Positions 26,081 through 34,995 of a DNA stretch of 64,000 bases are shown here, piece by piece (the stretch's first letter is position 1; each line of letters begins with the position of its first letter). The notes beneath the pieces were generated by a model. It was not told the origin of the DNA. It did no database searches and was given only the letters and a program-made list of their open reading frames with translations. Both the position numbers and the translations under genes were made by a program. The stretch is from Corynebacterium sp. (GTDB taxonomy: Bacteria; Actinomycetota; Actinomycetes; Mycobacteriales; Mycobacteriaceae): positions 62,001 to 126,000 of the forward strand of contig NZ_JAUNLP010000005.1 of NCBI RefSeq assembly GCF_030532195.1, in the 5' to 3' direction.

Positions 26081-27034
26081 TTAGGCAGCCAGCCGACTAG
26101 CCACCTTTTCAGCGGCGCGCTTGGCAAAGGGGCCGACACCCATGATTGTGGCAGCACCGGGACCAACCCAGTCGCCGTAGCCGACGAACTCAATGAGGTC
26201 GTCATCAATACCGCGGAAGGGGCCAAGTGCGGGGCGGAAACCGGTGCACCAAATCAGGTGATCCGCGGAGACGTCGTCAAGCGAAGAGAACATGGGCGTC
26301 CAGGTCAGGGCACCGGAGTCGCGGGCCTCGCGCACGGACGGCAGGACGACGATATCGCCGATGCTGTCGGAGGGGCCGGGGTCAGCCTCGCCGCGGGCGA
26401 CGGCGAGTGCACGCTGGCGGTTGCGTTTGAATAGGACGCGGCCGTCTACATCGTCGGGCATCCAGCGTGGTTCGCGGCGTGTGTACCAGGTGGTGTCGAT
26501 GCCGGAAAGTAGCAGCTCAGAGGCGATTTGTGCACCTGAGTTGGCGCCTCCGACAACAGCCACGCGAGAGCCTTCGAAGGGCTCCGGGCCGGGGTAGTTG
26601 GCCGAGTGCCACTGCTTGGCTGACGTGGTGCCGGGGTAGTGCGGGACAAAGGGGCGATTGCCGGTCGCGGCGATGAGCTGGCGGGCTTCAAAGTCGCCAG
26701 CATCGCTGGTGAGGTGGAAAGTGCCGTCGTACGTGACCTTCTTTGCGGTGACTGGACGCTGAACACGCAGGTCATAGCGCTTTTCGTAGGATGTCAAGTA
26801 ATCAATCACGTGGGATGCGGGCGGGAAGCCGTCATAATCGGGCATTTGGATGCCCGGGAGGTTGGAGAAGCCTGGGGTAGAAAAGAGCGTCATCGACGGC
26901 CACACATGCCGCCACGACCCGCCGGGAGCGGGCTGATTGTCCACAATGAGCGGATCTATGTCGTGTTTGTGCAGGTAGTAGGCGGTAGCAAGAGCAGCCT
27001 GACCGCCACCGACAATGATGACATCCTCAAGCAT
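26081..27034 (-). CDS. FAD-dependent NAD(P)-binding oxidoreductase (CzcO-like)
   Basis: A 317-aa flavoprotein. The FAD-binding Rossmann motif at the start is VGGGQAALATAYYLHKHDI, and a second nucleotide motif lies near the middle (RVAVVGGANSGAQIASELL). GSWRHVWPSMTLFSTPGFS resembles the flavin monooxygenase / CzcO group. The end has WCTGFRPALGPFRGI. The substrate is unknown. It is divergent (54 bp) from the flavin-dependent luciferase-like gene. Confidence 0.88.
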   Translation of the reverse strand: MLEDVIIVGGGQAALATAYYLHKHDIDPLIVDNQPAPGGSWRHVWPSMTLFSTPGFSNLPGIQMPDYDGFPPASHVIDYLTSYEKRYDLRVQRPVTAKKVTYDGTFHLTSDAGDFEARQLIAATGNRPFVPHYPGTTSAKQWHSANYPGPEPFEGSRVAVVGGANSGAQIASELLLSGIDTTWYTRREPRWMPDDVDGRVLFKRNRQRALAVARGEADPGPSDSIGDIVVLPSVREARDSGALTWTPMFSSLDDVSADHLIWCTGFRPALGPFRGIDDDLIEFVGYGDWVGPGAATIMGVGPFAKRAAEKVASRLAA

Positions 27035-27088
27035 AATTCCAGCATAACTGGGGATACCGCACGCCGAGCTGTACTAGCGTTAAGCACC

Positions 27089-28075
27089 ATGAGCTCGCTG
27101 TTTGACCTCTCTGACAAGCCCATCGCAGACCTGCCGGGATACCAGCGCACATTCGCGCCGGGCCGGTTGACCGTGGGCCTCAGCTTACCTATTGAACAGG
27201 ACTCCGAAGCCGAGCCAACAGACGTGCTCAGCAACCAAATCCGGTTAATCCGCAAGGCAGAGTGCGCCGGAATCGCCGCAGTATGGGCACGCGATATCCC
27301 GCTGCGCGTGGAAACATTCGGCGACGTCGGCCAAGTCTATGACCCATGGATGTATTTGAGCTACATCGCCGCACACACCACCGACATCGCACTCGGCACC
27401 GCTGCAATCGTCGTGCCGTTTCAGCATCCGCTGGTCATGGCCAAGCGTGCTGCCACGTTGGACAGGCTTTCCGACGGCCGTTTCCTCTTCGGCGTCGCCA
27501 CAGGTGACCGTCCCGAGGAATTTCCTGCCTTTAACCAGGACAAAGGTAAGCGCGATGAGCGTTTCCGCGAACATATCCAGGTATATGAGAAAGCACTTCG
27601 TACCTCATATCGCCCGATTCGGTGGTCCGAGGGAAAGATGGGCGGCTCGGATGTGGTGCCAAAACCGCTGGCCAGCCGGATTCCGCTACTGGCCACCGGT
27701 TCATGTCAGCAGAGCTTGGAGTGGAAAGCCGCGCATACTGACGGCTGGTTCATGTACCACAAAGGTCTGGAAATGCAGCGGAAAAATATTGGCCGCTGGC
27801 GTGAAGCAGTGGCGCAGGAATGCGGCGATGATGTGTTCAAGCCCTTCCTGGAATCACTGTGGATTGACCTGCATGACAACCGCAATGCGCCCGCGCAGGG
27901 CGGGCACTTCGGGTACCGACTCGGCCGAAACACGCTAATTGAGCTGCTTGCATCTCAGCGCCAACTCGGCATCAACCACGTCAGCATCAGCTTCCGCACC
28001 TCCAAGCGCGACGCGGAGGAGCAGCTGGATGAGCTGATTGAATATGTGCTGCCAACGCTGAACCAGCAGGTCTAG
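27089..28075 (+). CDS. LLM-class flavin-dependent oxidoreductase
   Basis: A 328-aa luciferase-like monooxygenase of the F420/FMN TIM-barrel family. It has LTVGLSLPIEQDS at the start, AALDRLS-type helix AATLDRLSDGRFLFGVATGD and a C-terminal GINHVSISFR. ATG 27089 is chosen because the long upstream frame is only the shadow of the divergent gene. Its partner flavoprotein across the 54-bp divergent gap suggests related redox roles. The substrate is unknown. Confidence 0.88.
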   Translation: MSSLFDLSDKPIADLPGYQRTFAPGRLTVGLSLPIEQDSEAEPTDVLSNQIRLIRKAECAGIAAVWARDIPLRVETFGDVGQVYDPWMYLSYIAAHTTDIALGTAAIVVPFQHPLVMAKRAATLDRLSDGRFLFGVATGDRPEEFPAFNQDKGKRDERFREHIQVYEKALRTSYRPIRWSEGKMGGSDVVPKPLASRIPLLATGSCQQSLEWKAAHTDGWFMYHKGLEMQRKNIGRWREAVAQECGDDVFKPFLESLWIDLHDNRNAPAQGGHFGYRLGRNTLIELLASQRQLGINHVSISFRTSKRDAEEQLDELIEYVLPTLNQQV

Positions 28076-28098
28076 GCCCCACCGAAGCGGGAGCCGAC

Positions 28099-29139
28099 CT
28101 ACTTCACAGAATCAGTTGCGCCCTGCCACTGATTGATGCCGCGGTCAACAGCCCACTTGTCAATCTCCGCCAGCTCTTCATCACTAAACGGTGCCGCATC
28201 GAGCGCGCCGAGGCTGTTCTTCAGCTGCTTCACCGACGATGCACCAATCAGGGCCGAGGTCACTTCCGGACGGCGGAGAACCCAGGAAATGGCCATCTGT
28301 GCCAGTGACTGACCTCGTCGTAAAGCAATATCGTTCAGCGCGCGGATAGCGGTGAGTGTGTCCTCATTGAGGAACTTCGAGCTCATCTTGTGTGCGCCAA
28401 GACGCGAGGACTCCGGCACGCCGTCGAGGTAACGGTCGGTGAGAAGCCCCTGCGCAAGGGCAGAAAAGGCGATGATGCCCATGCCCTCGTCGGCACAGGT
28501 TTCCAGCAGCTCATCCTCAATCCAACGGTTGAACATGGAGTAGCTCGGCTGGTGGATGGTCAGTGGAGTGCCCAGCTCACGGGCAACCTTCTGCGCGCGA
28601 CGGGTCAGCTCCGGGGAGTAGGAGCTAACACCGACGTAGAGCGCACGACCGGAGCGAACCAGGAAGTCGAGCGCAGCCACGGTTTCCTCAATAGGCGTCT
28701 CTGGATCCGGACGGTGGTGGTAGAAAATGTCCACATAATCCAGGCCCATGCGCTTCAGCGATGCATCGCAGCTGGCCACGAGGTATTTCCGCGAGCCGCC
28801 AAAGCCGTAGGGGCCGTCCTGCATGTACCAGCCGGCCTTGGAGGAAATAATCATTTCATCGCGGTACGGAGCGAAATCCTTGGCCATAATGCGGCCAAAG
28901 TTCTCCTCCGCAGAGCCCTGGGGTGGGCCGTAGTTATTGGCCAAATCGAAATGGGTGACGCCGTTGTCGAACGCGGTGCGCAGGATCTCACGTTGCGTAT
29001 CCAGTGGACGGTCATCACCAAAGTTGTGCCAAAGCCCCAGCGTAATGGCCGGAAGCTTCAGGCCAGTATTACCGGAACGGTTGTACGACATCTTTTCGTA
29101 GCGGTTTTCGGCGGCGTTATAAACGTCTGGGTAAGCCAT
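28099..29139 (-). CDS. aldo/keto reductase, YghZ/Gpr-like
   Basis: A 346-aa NADPH-dependent reductase of the AKR superfamily. Its start NRSGNTGLKLPAITLGLWHNFGDD, the motif FDLANNYGPPQGSAEENFG and the helix GLDYVDIFYHHRPDPETPIEET match the YghZ (L-glyceraldehyde-3-phosphate reductase) subgroup. The catalytic Tyr is in NNYG. It is a single gene with no operon partner. Confidence 0.9.
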   Translation of the reverse strand: MAYPDVYNAAENRYEKMSYNRSGNTGLKLPAITLGLWHNFGDDRPLDTQREILRTAFDNGVTHFDLANNYGPPQGSAEENFGRIMAKDFAPYRDEMIISSKAGWYMQDGPYGFGGSRKYLVASCDASLKRMGLDYVDIFYHHRPDPETPIEETVAALDFLVRSGRALYVGVSSYSPELTRRAQKVARELGTPLTIHQPSYSMFNRWIEDELLETCADEGMGIIAFSALAQGLLTDRYLDGVPESSRLGAHKMSSKFLNEDTLTAIRALNDIALRRGQSLAQMAISWVLRRPEVTSALIGASSVKQLKNSLGALDAAPFSDEELAEIDKWAVDRGINQWQGATDSVK

Positions 29140-29256
29140 GTGCTCGAGGGTACGCGTGAGGGCGGATCCGGGGTAGGGCTAAATGGCTACCCCTGAAAAA
29201 TCAAAAGGTTAATTTTTCTGGGGAACAACCAGTGCGAGTCATCCGACTAATAAGGC

Positions 29257-30585
29257 ATGACTTCAATAGCCACAGGCGATGCCGCTGGATTACCAGCCGC
29301 AAACCCCGTCGCAAAGACTCAGAAAAACGGAGGTCCACGAGCATTTCTGCATCGAATTCATGTCGTTGCGGGAATCCTCGTTGCACCACTGATTGTTATT
29401 GCAACTATTACCGGCGTGGCATATGCCCTCGCCCCGAGCATGGAAAAGGCGGTCTACCACGAACAACTAACAGCAACATCGAATCTTCCCGCGCAGCCTC
29501 TGGAAAAACAGGTTGAGGTAGCGCAGCGCCTTCACCCCGACCTGCCGGTGAGCGCAGTACAGGTCCCAGAAAAGCCCGGTCAGACAACGCGAGTCATGTT
29601 CAATGATGAGAACCTGAAATCGGAGTCCTACCGCCATGCGGTGTTTGTGGACCCAGGTGACCTGAGCGTGAAGGGCGACCTGGTGCAATACGGATCCTCG
29701 GCGGCATTGCCGTTGCGAGCGTGGATCTCAGAGGGGCACCGCAGGCTCTGGATTGATAACAACTTTGGTCGCCTCTATTCCGAGACGGCAGCATCCTGGG
29801 TGGGTGCGCTGGCACTCGGTGGGCTGTGGCTCTGGTGGGACCGGTCACGCCGCAAGCGGACACAGGGGACAAGTAAGCGGGCGCATCATATGCGTCGTCA
29901 CGCGAATGTCGGCGTGGGGATCAGCCTTGGGCTGCTGTTCCTGACTGTCACGGGCCTGACGTGGTCATGGGTGGCGGGCACCGACATTGGCAAGTTGCGT
30001 GAAGCCATGGACTGGTATGCGCCGAAACCGGCTGTAGTGGCGACTGCGCCAGCCAGTTATGACTGGTCAGAGGCCGATGGTGTCATGGCCGTCGCGCGTG
30101 CTGAGGGGCTGTCTGGCAAAGTCGAGCTGACGCCTCCGGAGGTAGGCACCACGTGGGTGGCCAAGGAAGCACGCGAGGAATGGCGGATGGGAGTCGAGAC
30201 TGTCGCCGTGGACGGGCCGACTGCGGGTGTGGTCGACCGGATTCACTTTGCGGATTGGCCGTTGCCGGCAAAGCTGACCGAATGGCTTATCAATGCGCAC
30301 ATGGGCATTCTGTTTGGCTGGGTGAATCAGCTGATTCTGGCACTGATTGGTGTTGGTCTGCTCGCAATGATTGTGCGTGGCTACGCCATGTGGTTTGGGC
30401 GTGGCCGAGGTGCGAGCTTCGGCAGGTTCCCGGCGCCGACACGCTGGCGGGACATTCGCCCGGGCGTTGCAGCGGCCGTTGTGGTGCTGTTGGTTGCGTA
30501 TTCGGTGGTCGCACCGCTGTTTGGTGTGACGCTGGTTGGGTTCGCGATTATCGATTGGGCCTGGCGGAAGGTCCGGAAAGGTTAG
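29257..30585 (+). CDS. PepSY-associated membrane protein
   Basis: A 442-aa membrane protein with about four helices: near 30-55 (RIHVVAGILVAPLIVIATIT), 172-190, 215-240 and 350-372, plus one near the C-terminus. PepSY-type domains lie between them (VEVAQRLHPDLPVSAVQVPE). The pattern HRIHV..GILVAPL and the central HRRLWIDNNFGR match the PepSY_TM family, often tied to iron or siderophore reduction. No iron-box was recognised upstream. Confidence 0.85.
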   Translation: MTSIATGDAAGLPAANPVAKTQKNGGPRAFLHRIHVVAGILVAPLIVIATITGVAYALAPSMEKAVYHEQLTATSNLPAQPLEKQVEVAQRLHPDLPVSAVQVPEKPGQTTRVMFNDENLKSESYRHAVFVDPGDLSVKGDLVQYGSSAALPLRAWISEGHRRLWIDNNFGRLYSETAASWVGALALGGLWLWWDRSRRKRTQGTSKRAHHMRRHANVGVGISLGLLFLTVTGLTWSWVAGTDIGKLREAMDWYAPKPAVVATAPASYDWSEADGVMAVARAEGLSGKVELTPPEVGTTWVAKEAREEWRMGVETVAVDGPTAGVVDRIHFADWPLPAKLTEWLINAHMGILFGWVNQLILALIGVGLLAMIVRGYAMWFGRGRGASFGRFPAPTRWRDIRPGVAAAVVVLLVAYSVVAPLFGVTLVGFAIIDWAWRKVRKG

Positions 30586-30628
30586 TGTAGGTGGTGTCGT
30601 CTACAGAGTCCGCCACGTCGGAAACAAC

Positions 30629-30964
30629 CTATGCAGCACTCGCGAGTGCCTGCGCTACGTAAGCGTTGAGCGAGATGCCTTCGCGGGCAGCTGCCATTGT
30701 CAGTTTTCGATGGAGCGAACTGGAAATTCTGACATTGAAACGCCCTGAATAGAATCGGTGACCGAGAGGTTCTGGGATCTTTTCGTTGGATGCTTCCATG
30801 TCCGCAAGAACTTCGGTGACAAGATCCCGGAGCTTGTGCTCCGCTTCCGACGAGCTGTCAGCCACCCATGACAGTGAGGGAAACTCAAGCACGGTCGCTA
30901 CAAATTCCTGATCAGGTTCAGACCAAAAAACCTGGTAGGTAAACTTTTCGGCGGTGTAGGTCAT
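30629..30964 (-). CDS. HicB-family protein, apparently orphan
   Basis: A 111-aa protein. The N-terminal half has the HicB-like RNase-H-type fold (FVATVLEFPSLSWVADSSSEAE). The C-terminus is a ribbon-helix-helix DNA-binding segment (RFNVRISSSLHRKLTMAAAREGISLNAYVAQAL). HicB antitoxins usually sit next to a small HicA toxin with a GSH motif. None is seen on either side, so it is an orphan regulator or a remnant of a toxin-antitoxin pair. Confidence 0.85.
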   Translation of the reverse strand: MTYTAEKFTYQVFWSEPDQEFVATVLEFPSLSWVADSSSEAEHKLRDLVTEVLADMEASNEKIPEPLGHRFYSGRFNVRISSSLHRKLTMAAAREGISLNAYVAQALASAA

Positions 30965-31119
30965 TTTTTGTCCTTAATTTTCAACACCAGCATGGTACCA
31001 CTGACAGTACCACTTTGGTATATGGATAAATTGGGCAATCAGCTACGAATTCCCTCCAGGCACCCTCCCAACCCCACCCAATCTGCTACACTTAGCAAAA
31101 CGAAATTCGGGAGCTTGGT

Positions 31120-31455
31120 GTGCAGTACTTTTTCACCGTCCACGGCCGTAGAGATATCAATGCGTATGACTCTGATGAGGAGATGCAGGCTGCCTTTGAC
31201 CGCGTCGGGCGCTTCAATCAGAAGCTCCAGGACGAAGGTCACTGGGTAATGGCCGGCGGGCTGGTCCCGCCGGAACAGGCCATGACGGTGCTGCCGGATG
31301 GCTCGCACAACAATATGCCGTACTACAACGCGATGACGTTCCCGTCGGGCTTTTGGATCGTCGATGTCGAGAACGAGCATGAAGCCATCAACTTGGCTCA
31401 TGAAGCTGCAGCGGCGTGCGCACAGGCCGTCGAAATGCGCGCCATCGCCGACTAG
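31120..31455 (+). CDS. YCII-related domain protein
   Basis: A 111-aa soluble protein of the YCII/DGPF-like dimeric alpha-beta barrel type (VHGRRDINAYDSDEEMQAAFDRVGRF, EGHWVMAGGLVPPEQA, FWIVDVENEHEAINLAHEAAA). Some relatives are dehydrochlorinases or sigma-factor companions; the role here is unknown. It starts at GTG 31120. Its stop lies in the first copy of a 15-bp tandem repeat. Confidence 0.8.
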   Translation: MQYFFTVHGRRDINAYDSDEEMQAAFDRVGRFNQKLQDEGHWVMAGGLVPPEQAMTVLPDGSHNNMPYYNAMTFPSGFWIVDVENEHEAINLAHEAAAACAQAVEMRAIAD

Positions 31456-31504
31456 GGCCGAGCCGACTAGAACCGAGCCGACCAAGCCCGGGGCCGACTA
31501 ACTC
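31447..31504. repeat. 15-bp tandem repeat at a convergent gene junction
   Basis: GCCGACTAGGGCCGA, GCCGACTAGAACCGA, GCCGACCAAGCCCGGG and GCCGACTAACTC follow each other. The first copy contains the stop of the YCII gene, and the last runs into the stop of the convergent SDR gene. Confidence 0.75.
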
Positions 31505-32369
31505 ACCGCAGCCCATGCACCCGACGCATGATGGTCAGCATCGCCTGCGTTGGGATGCGGCGCATAAAGGGCACTGCCACGCTTGCCGACGATCCCCGCG
31601 CCACCAGCGGCAATGGTCTCTCGGCAGCCACTTCGCGCATGACCAGCTCCGCAATCTTGGACGCGGGAATGCCACTTTCCTCATTGGCATTCAGCCGCGT
31701 CAGCATGCGGTGTAGGTCGGCGGCATAGACGGAGTCGTCATCGCTATACGTCGTTCGACGTGCCGAAATACCAGTGTTGATAGCACCGGGTTCAACAACG
31801 GTTACGCCGATACCGAACTGTGCGACCTCGCCACGCATGGCCAGGCCAAAGCCGCGGATGGCAGCCTTGGTTGCCACATAGGAGGAGCGGTAGGAAAGCG
31901 GCAGCCCACCCAGCATCGAGCCAATCATCACAATGCGGCCACGACCAGCAGCGCGCATGCCGGGCAGAAGCTGCTGTAACAATTCCACCTGCCCTAAAAC
32001 ATTGACCTGGAAGAGACGCCCCAGCGCCTCGCGGGGCAGCTCTTCGAAAGCGCCCGATTGACTCTCCCCGGCGTTGGCCACGACGACGTCGTACGGCCCA
32101 CCGGCGACCACCGCGGCGATATCGTCCGCGCTGGACATATCGAGCGCCACCATCTGCACACCCTCAGGGTGTGGTGCCTCAGTGCCCCTGCGGGAAGTGC
32201 CAATGACCTCGAATCCGGCCTTAACCAGCGCCTCTGCGCACGCCCAACCAATGCCGGAGGAGGCACCGGTCACCAGTGCGCGGCCACCAGCTTGGCCGCC
32301 ACCGCAGACGTCAGGCAGCTTTGGTCCGTGGGAGAACTCTTTAACAGCGCTGGTCAGGCCACTAATCAT
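31503..32369 (-). CDS. short-chain dehydrogenase/reductase
   Basis: A 288-aa NAD(P)-dependent SDR. It has the cofactor motif TGASSGIG near residue 36, VVANAGES, the catalytic Ser in MIGSMLGG and YxxxK as YRSSYVATK. A roughly 30-residue N-terminal extension precedes the domain. Its start overlaps the stop of the upstream saccharopine-dehydrogenase-like gene by 4 bp, so the two are co-translated and may act on related lipid substrates. Confidence 0.88.
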   Translation of the reverse strand: MISGLTSAVKEFSHGPKLPDVCGGGQAGGRALVTGASSGIGWACAEALVKAGFEVIGTSRRGTEAPHPEGVQMVALDMSSADDIAAVVAGGPYDVVVANAGESQSGAFEELPREALGRLFQVNVLGQVELLQQLLPGMRAAGRGRIVMIGSMLGGLPLSYRSSYVATKAAIRGFGLAMRGEVAQFGIGVTVVEPGAINTGISARRTTYSDDDSVYAADLHRMLTRLNANEESGIPASKIAELVMREVAAERPLPLVARGSSASVAVPFMRRIPTQAMLTIMRRVHGLR

Positions 32370-33583
32370 TGAGCCTGCACCGCCTCGATGGTCATGCCGC
32401 CGGCGCGGAGACGGCGAGACAGGGCGTCGCCAAGCGCGACCGTAGGAGTGAGCACGCCGGTGGTGTCCGGCAGATCGTCGTGAGCCAGTGCGAGGGCGGC
32501 GGAGGAAATCATCATGGCGGTGCCTTCGTAACCTGGGTCTTCCTCGAGCGACACCGTGGAACGCCAGTGGATGCCGGAGGTATCCACGGTGTAGGCCTCG
32601 ATGGTGAAGCGGCCTTCGGCGCGGGATTCGGCGCTCGGGCCCTCGCCCGGCTTCGGCAGTTTCTTATCAATGAACTTCGCCGTCGGCGCAAAACCCATCG
32701 CCGCCAGAGCCAGCTTCGCGCCGAATGCGAAGCCAAATGCGCGCACAAAACCCTTCAGACCACGTCCGACATTGAGCAGCTCGCGGTAGCGGAAAGAATC
32801 GCCGTAGTTATTTAGGTATGCCGAGCGCTGCACAATGCGGGTGTTGTAGGGCGCCATGAAGAAAGGTGCGCGCCAGCGGCGGCGGAACCGCGCCGGGCGC
32901 AGATCCTCGCCGAATGTGCCCTGATCAGGGCCGGGCTCAGCCAGCGCGTAGCGGTCAGCGACGATACGGCGCAGCGCAGGATTCTTCTTGGCCTGCTCAA
33001 TCTGGTAGCGAACCGAATCGATGGTGCCGCCGGACAGACCACCCTTGACGTGCTTGAACAGCAACGTGGTCTCACCGAGTTTTGTGTGAGCAGCCTCGTG
33101 CAACTCGCGGATGGCGACATCGGAGGGAATCGAATCGAAACCGCAGGAGTGGACAATCTTTGCGCCAGTTTCCTGCGCTACCTGGTGGTTGTTGGCAATT
33201 GAATCGTGGACAAACAGCACTTCACCACACAGATCGACATAGTGAGTGCCGGCCTTGGCGCACTCGGCAACCAGCGTGGAGCCGTACTTCGCGTATGGCC
33301 CCACCACGGTCAACACCACCTTCGTGCTGCCCGCGAGCCGTGCCAGCGCCTGCTGGTCGGTGGCATCCGCAACAATGACTGGCCAGTCCGATACGCCTGC
33401 GTTCTCGGCGACGTCGGCAAGCTTGGCGGCGTTCCTACCAGCAAGCGCTACACGCGTGTCACCTGCGTGTTCGGCAAGGTATTCGACAATCAGACGGCCC
33501 ACGAAGCCCGTGGCTCCGTAGACGACAATATCGTGGTCGCGATCAGTGTTAGCGGCGGACGATTGCGTGGCAGGAGTACTCAT
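32366..33583 (-). CDS. saccharopine dehydrogenase-like / trans-acting enoyl reductase family protein
   Basis: A 405-aa protein with an N-terminal NAD(P) Rossmann fold (IVVYGATGFVGRLIVEYL, GPYAKYGSTLVAECAKAGTHYVDL, SCGFDSIPSDVAIREL). These motifs are typical of the mycobacterial trans-acting enoyl reductase and saccharopine-reductase-like proteins. A lipid-modifying reductase is the likeliest role. ATG 33583 (MSTPATQSSAANTD) is preferred over the longer 33643 start, which would overlap the divergent MFS gene. Confidence 0.85.
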   Translation of the reverse strand: MSTPATQSSAANTDRDHDIVVYGATGFVGRLIVEYLAEHAGDTRVALAGRNAAKLADVAENAGVSDWPVIVADATDQQALARLAGSTKVVLTVVGPYAKYGSTLVAECAKAGTHYVDLCGEVLFVHDSIANNHQVAQETGAKIVHSCGFDSIPSDVAIRELHEAAHTKLGETTLLFKHVKGGLSGGTIDSVRYQIEQAKKNPALRRIVADRYALAEPGPDQGTFGEDLRPARFRRRWRAPFFMAPYNTRIVQRSAYLNNYGDSFRYRELLNVGRGLKGFVRAFGFAFGAKLALAAMGFAPTAKFIDKKLPKPGEGPSAESRAEGRFTIEAYTVDTSGIHWRSTVSLEEDPGYEGTAMMISSAALALAHDDLPDTTGVLTPTVALGDALSRRLRAGGMTIEAVQAQ

Positions 33584-33643
33584 GTGTACGAAACTAATAA
33601 ATGAAAGCTCCGCCCGCGCGAAAATGGAAAAGGTTTTCCACAT

Positions 33644-33659
33644 TTAGCGCGAGCGCTAA
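33644..33659. promoter_or_regulatory. 16-bp palindrome between divergent genes
   Basis: TTAGCGC-GA-GCGCTAA is a perfect 7-bp dyad upstream of the MFS gene start at 33670 and of the divergent reductase gene. It is a likely operator of an unlinked regulator. Confidence 0.45.
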
Positions 33660-33669
33660 CGTAGAAATA

Positions 33670-34893
33670 GTGACTAGCGCAAACGAAAACTCCGAACAGA
33701 TTGCCGAAGGACTACGGCCAGGCGAGCCCGGATTCCGCCGCGCGCTCATCGCCGTGCTCTTCGCCGGACTGGCGTCGTTCCAAGCGCTCTACGCCACCCA
33801 GGCGTTGTTGCCCACGCTTTCCGACGAACTGTCGGTCGACCCAGCCACTGCCGCGCTAACGGTATCGGCCACGACAGGTGGTTTGGCGTGTGCGATTATT
33901 CCGGTGTCTATTCTCTCGGAACGCTTTGGGCGTCGACGAGTAATTGTCATCAGTGCGCTGGTGGCCACGCTGTTGGGGCTGGTGGTGGCAATCGCGCCGG
34001 GCATTGGCTCGATTATTGCGTTGCGGTTGCTACAGGGAATAGTCATCGCCGGTGTACCAGCGGTGGCCATGGCTTATGTCAGTGAGGAGGTCCACGCGGA
34101 TCACGTCAGTCGCGTCATGGGCCTCTATATCTCCGGCACCACTGTCGGCGGATTGCTCGGCCGTATCATTCCCTCGATTGTGCTGGAGTTCGCCTCCTGG
34201 CGTGTGGCCATTGCGGTATCGGCCTCGGTCGCATTCATCTTTGCCATCCTGACCTGGTACTTCTTGCCACAGCAGCGCAGGTTCCGCCCGAAGGAACTCT
34301 CGTTTGCCGGGGAGGGCCAGGCTATTTCCCGTCACATGCGAGATCCACGGATTCTCGCGCTGTGTGCTCTGGCGTTCCTGTTTATGGGATCGTTTGTCTC
34401 CCTGTACAACTACCTGGGCTTCCGACTTGGCGATAAGTTTGGACTCTCGCCGGCACTGGCAGGGTTCGTCTTTATCCTGTACCTGTCGGGCACGTGGTCG
34501 TCGGCACGCGCAGGCGTGTGGGCGAAGACGGTGAGCCGTCGTCGCCTCATCGCGATTGCGACGGTCGCGGCGTGCGCGGGGCTCGGCCTGGCATTACTGC
34601 CGTGGTTGCCCGCGCTGATTATCGGCGTGCTGATTTTCACGGCATCGTTTTTCGTGGCGCACTCGCTGTCGTCGTCCGGTGTGGGGCTGGTCGCACAGCG
34701 CGACCGCGCCGAGGCATCCTCGATGTACCTGTTTAGCTACTATGCCGGTTCCTCCATTGTCGGTTGGGTATCCGGCATGGTCTTCGGCCGCTTTGAATGG
34801 GCGGGTCTGATTCCGTGGTTGGCAGCACTGTCCTTTATCGCGGGCGCATGTGCCGTGGCGGGGCTGAAGCCACGGGAAAAGGCGCGGCAGTAG
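33670..34893 (+). CDS. MFS transporter, YnfM-like
   Basis: A 12-helix exporter of about 407 aa with SFQALYATQALLPTLSDELS in helix 1, the loop motif SERFGRRRVIV (motif A) and RLLQGIVIAGVPAVAMAYVSEE, as in YnfM/arabinose-efflux-type proteins. The substrate is unknown. I prefer GTG 33670, which leaves the 33644-33659 palindrome outside the gene. ATG 33601 would add 23 poorly conserved basic residues and leave only 17 bp to the divergent gene. An 18-bp stem-loop follows the gene. Confidence 0.85.
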   Translation: MTSANENSEQIAEGLRPGEPGFRRALIAVLFAGLASFQALYATQALLPTLSDELSVDPATAALTVSATTGGLACAIIPVSILSERFGRRRVIVISALVATLLGLVVAIAPGIGSIIALRLLQGIVIAGVPAVAMAYVSEEVHADHVSRVMGLYISGTTVGGLLGRIIPSIVLEFASWRVAIAVSASVAFIFAILTWYFLPQQRRFRPKELSFAGEGQAISRHMRDPRILALCALAFLFMGSFVSLYNYLGFRLGDKFGLSPALAGFVFILYLSGTWSSARAGVWAKTVSRRRLIAIATVAACAGLGLALLPWLPALIIGVLIFTASFFVAHSLSSSGVGLVAQRDRAEASSMYLFSYYAGSSIVGWVSGMVFGRFEWAGLIPWLAALSFIAGACAVAGLKPREKARQ

Positions 34894-34927
34894 TGCACGG
34901 AATAGTGCATTTAGAGTGGCGCGACTC

Positions 34928-34976
34928 GGCCCTTAATGTAAAAAATCGCCATTTTTTACATTAAGGGCCTCTTTTT
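34928..34976 (+). terminator. long perfect stem-loop between MFS and Fic genes
   Basis: GGCCCTTAATGTAAAAAA (34928-34945) and TTTTTTACATTAAGGGCC (34952-34969) form an 18-bp perfect stem with a 6-nt loop, followed by TCTTTTT. It can terminate the MFS transcript in either direction. Its length is unusual. Confidence 0.8.
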
Positions 34977-34995
34977 GGTGCAATACTTGTAAAGA

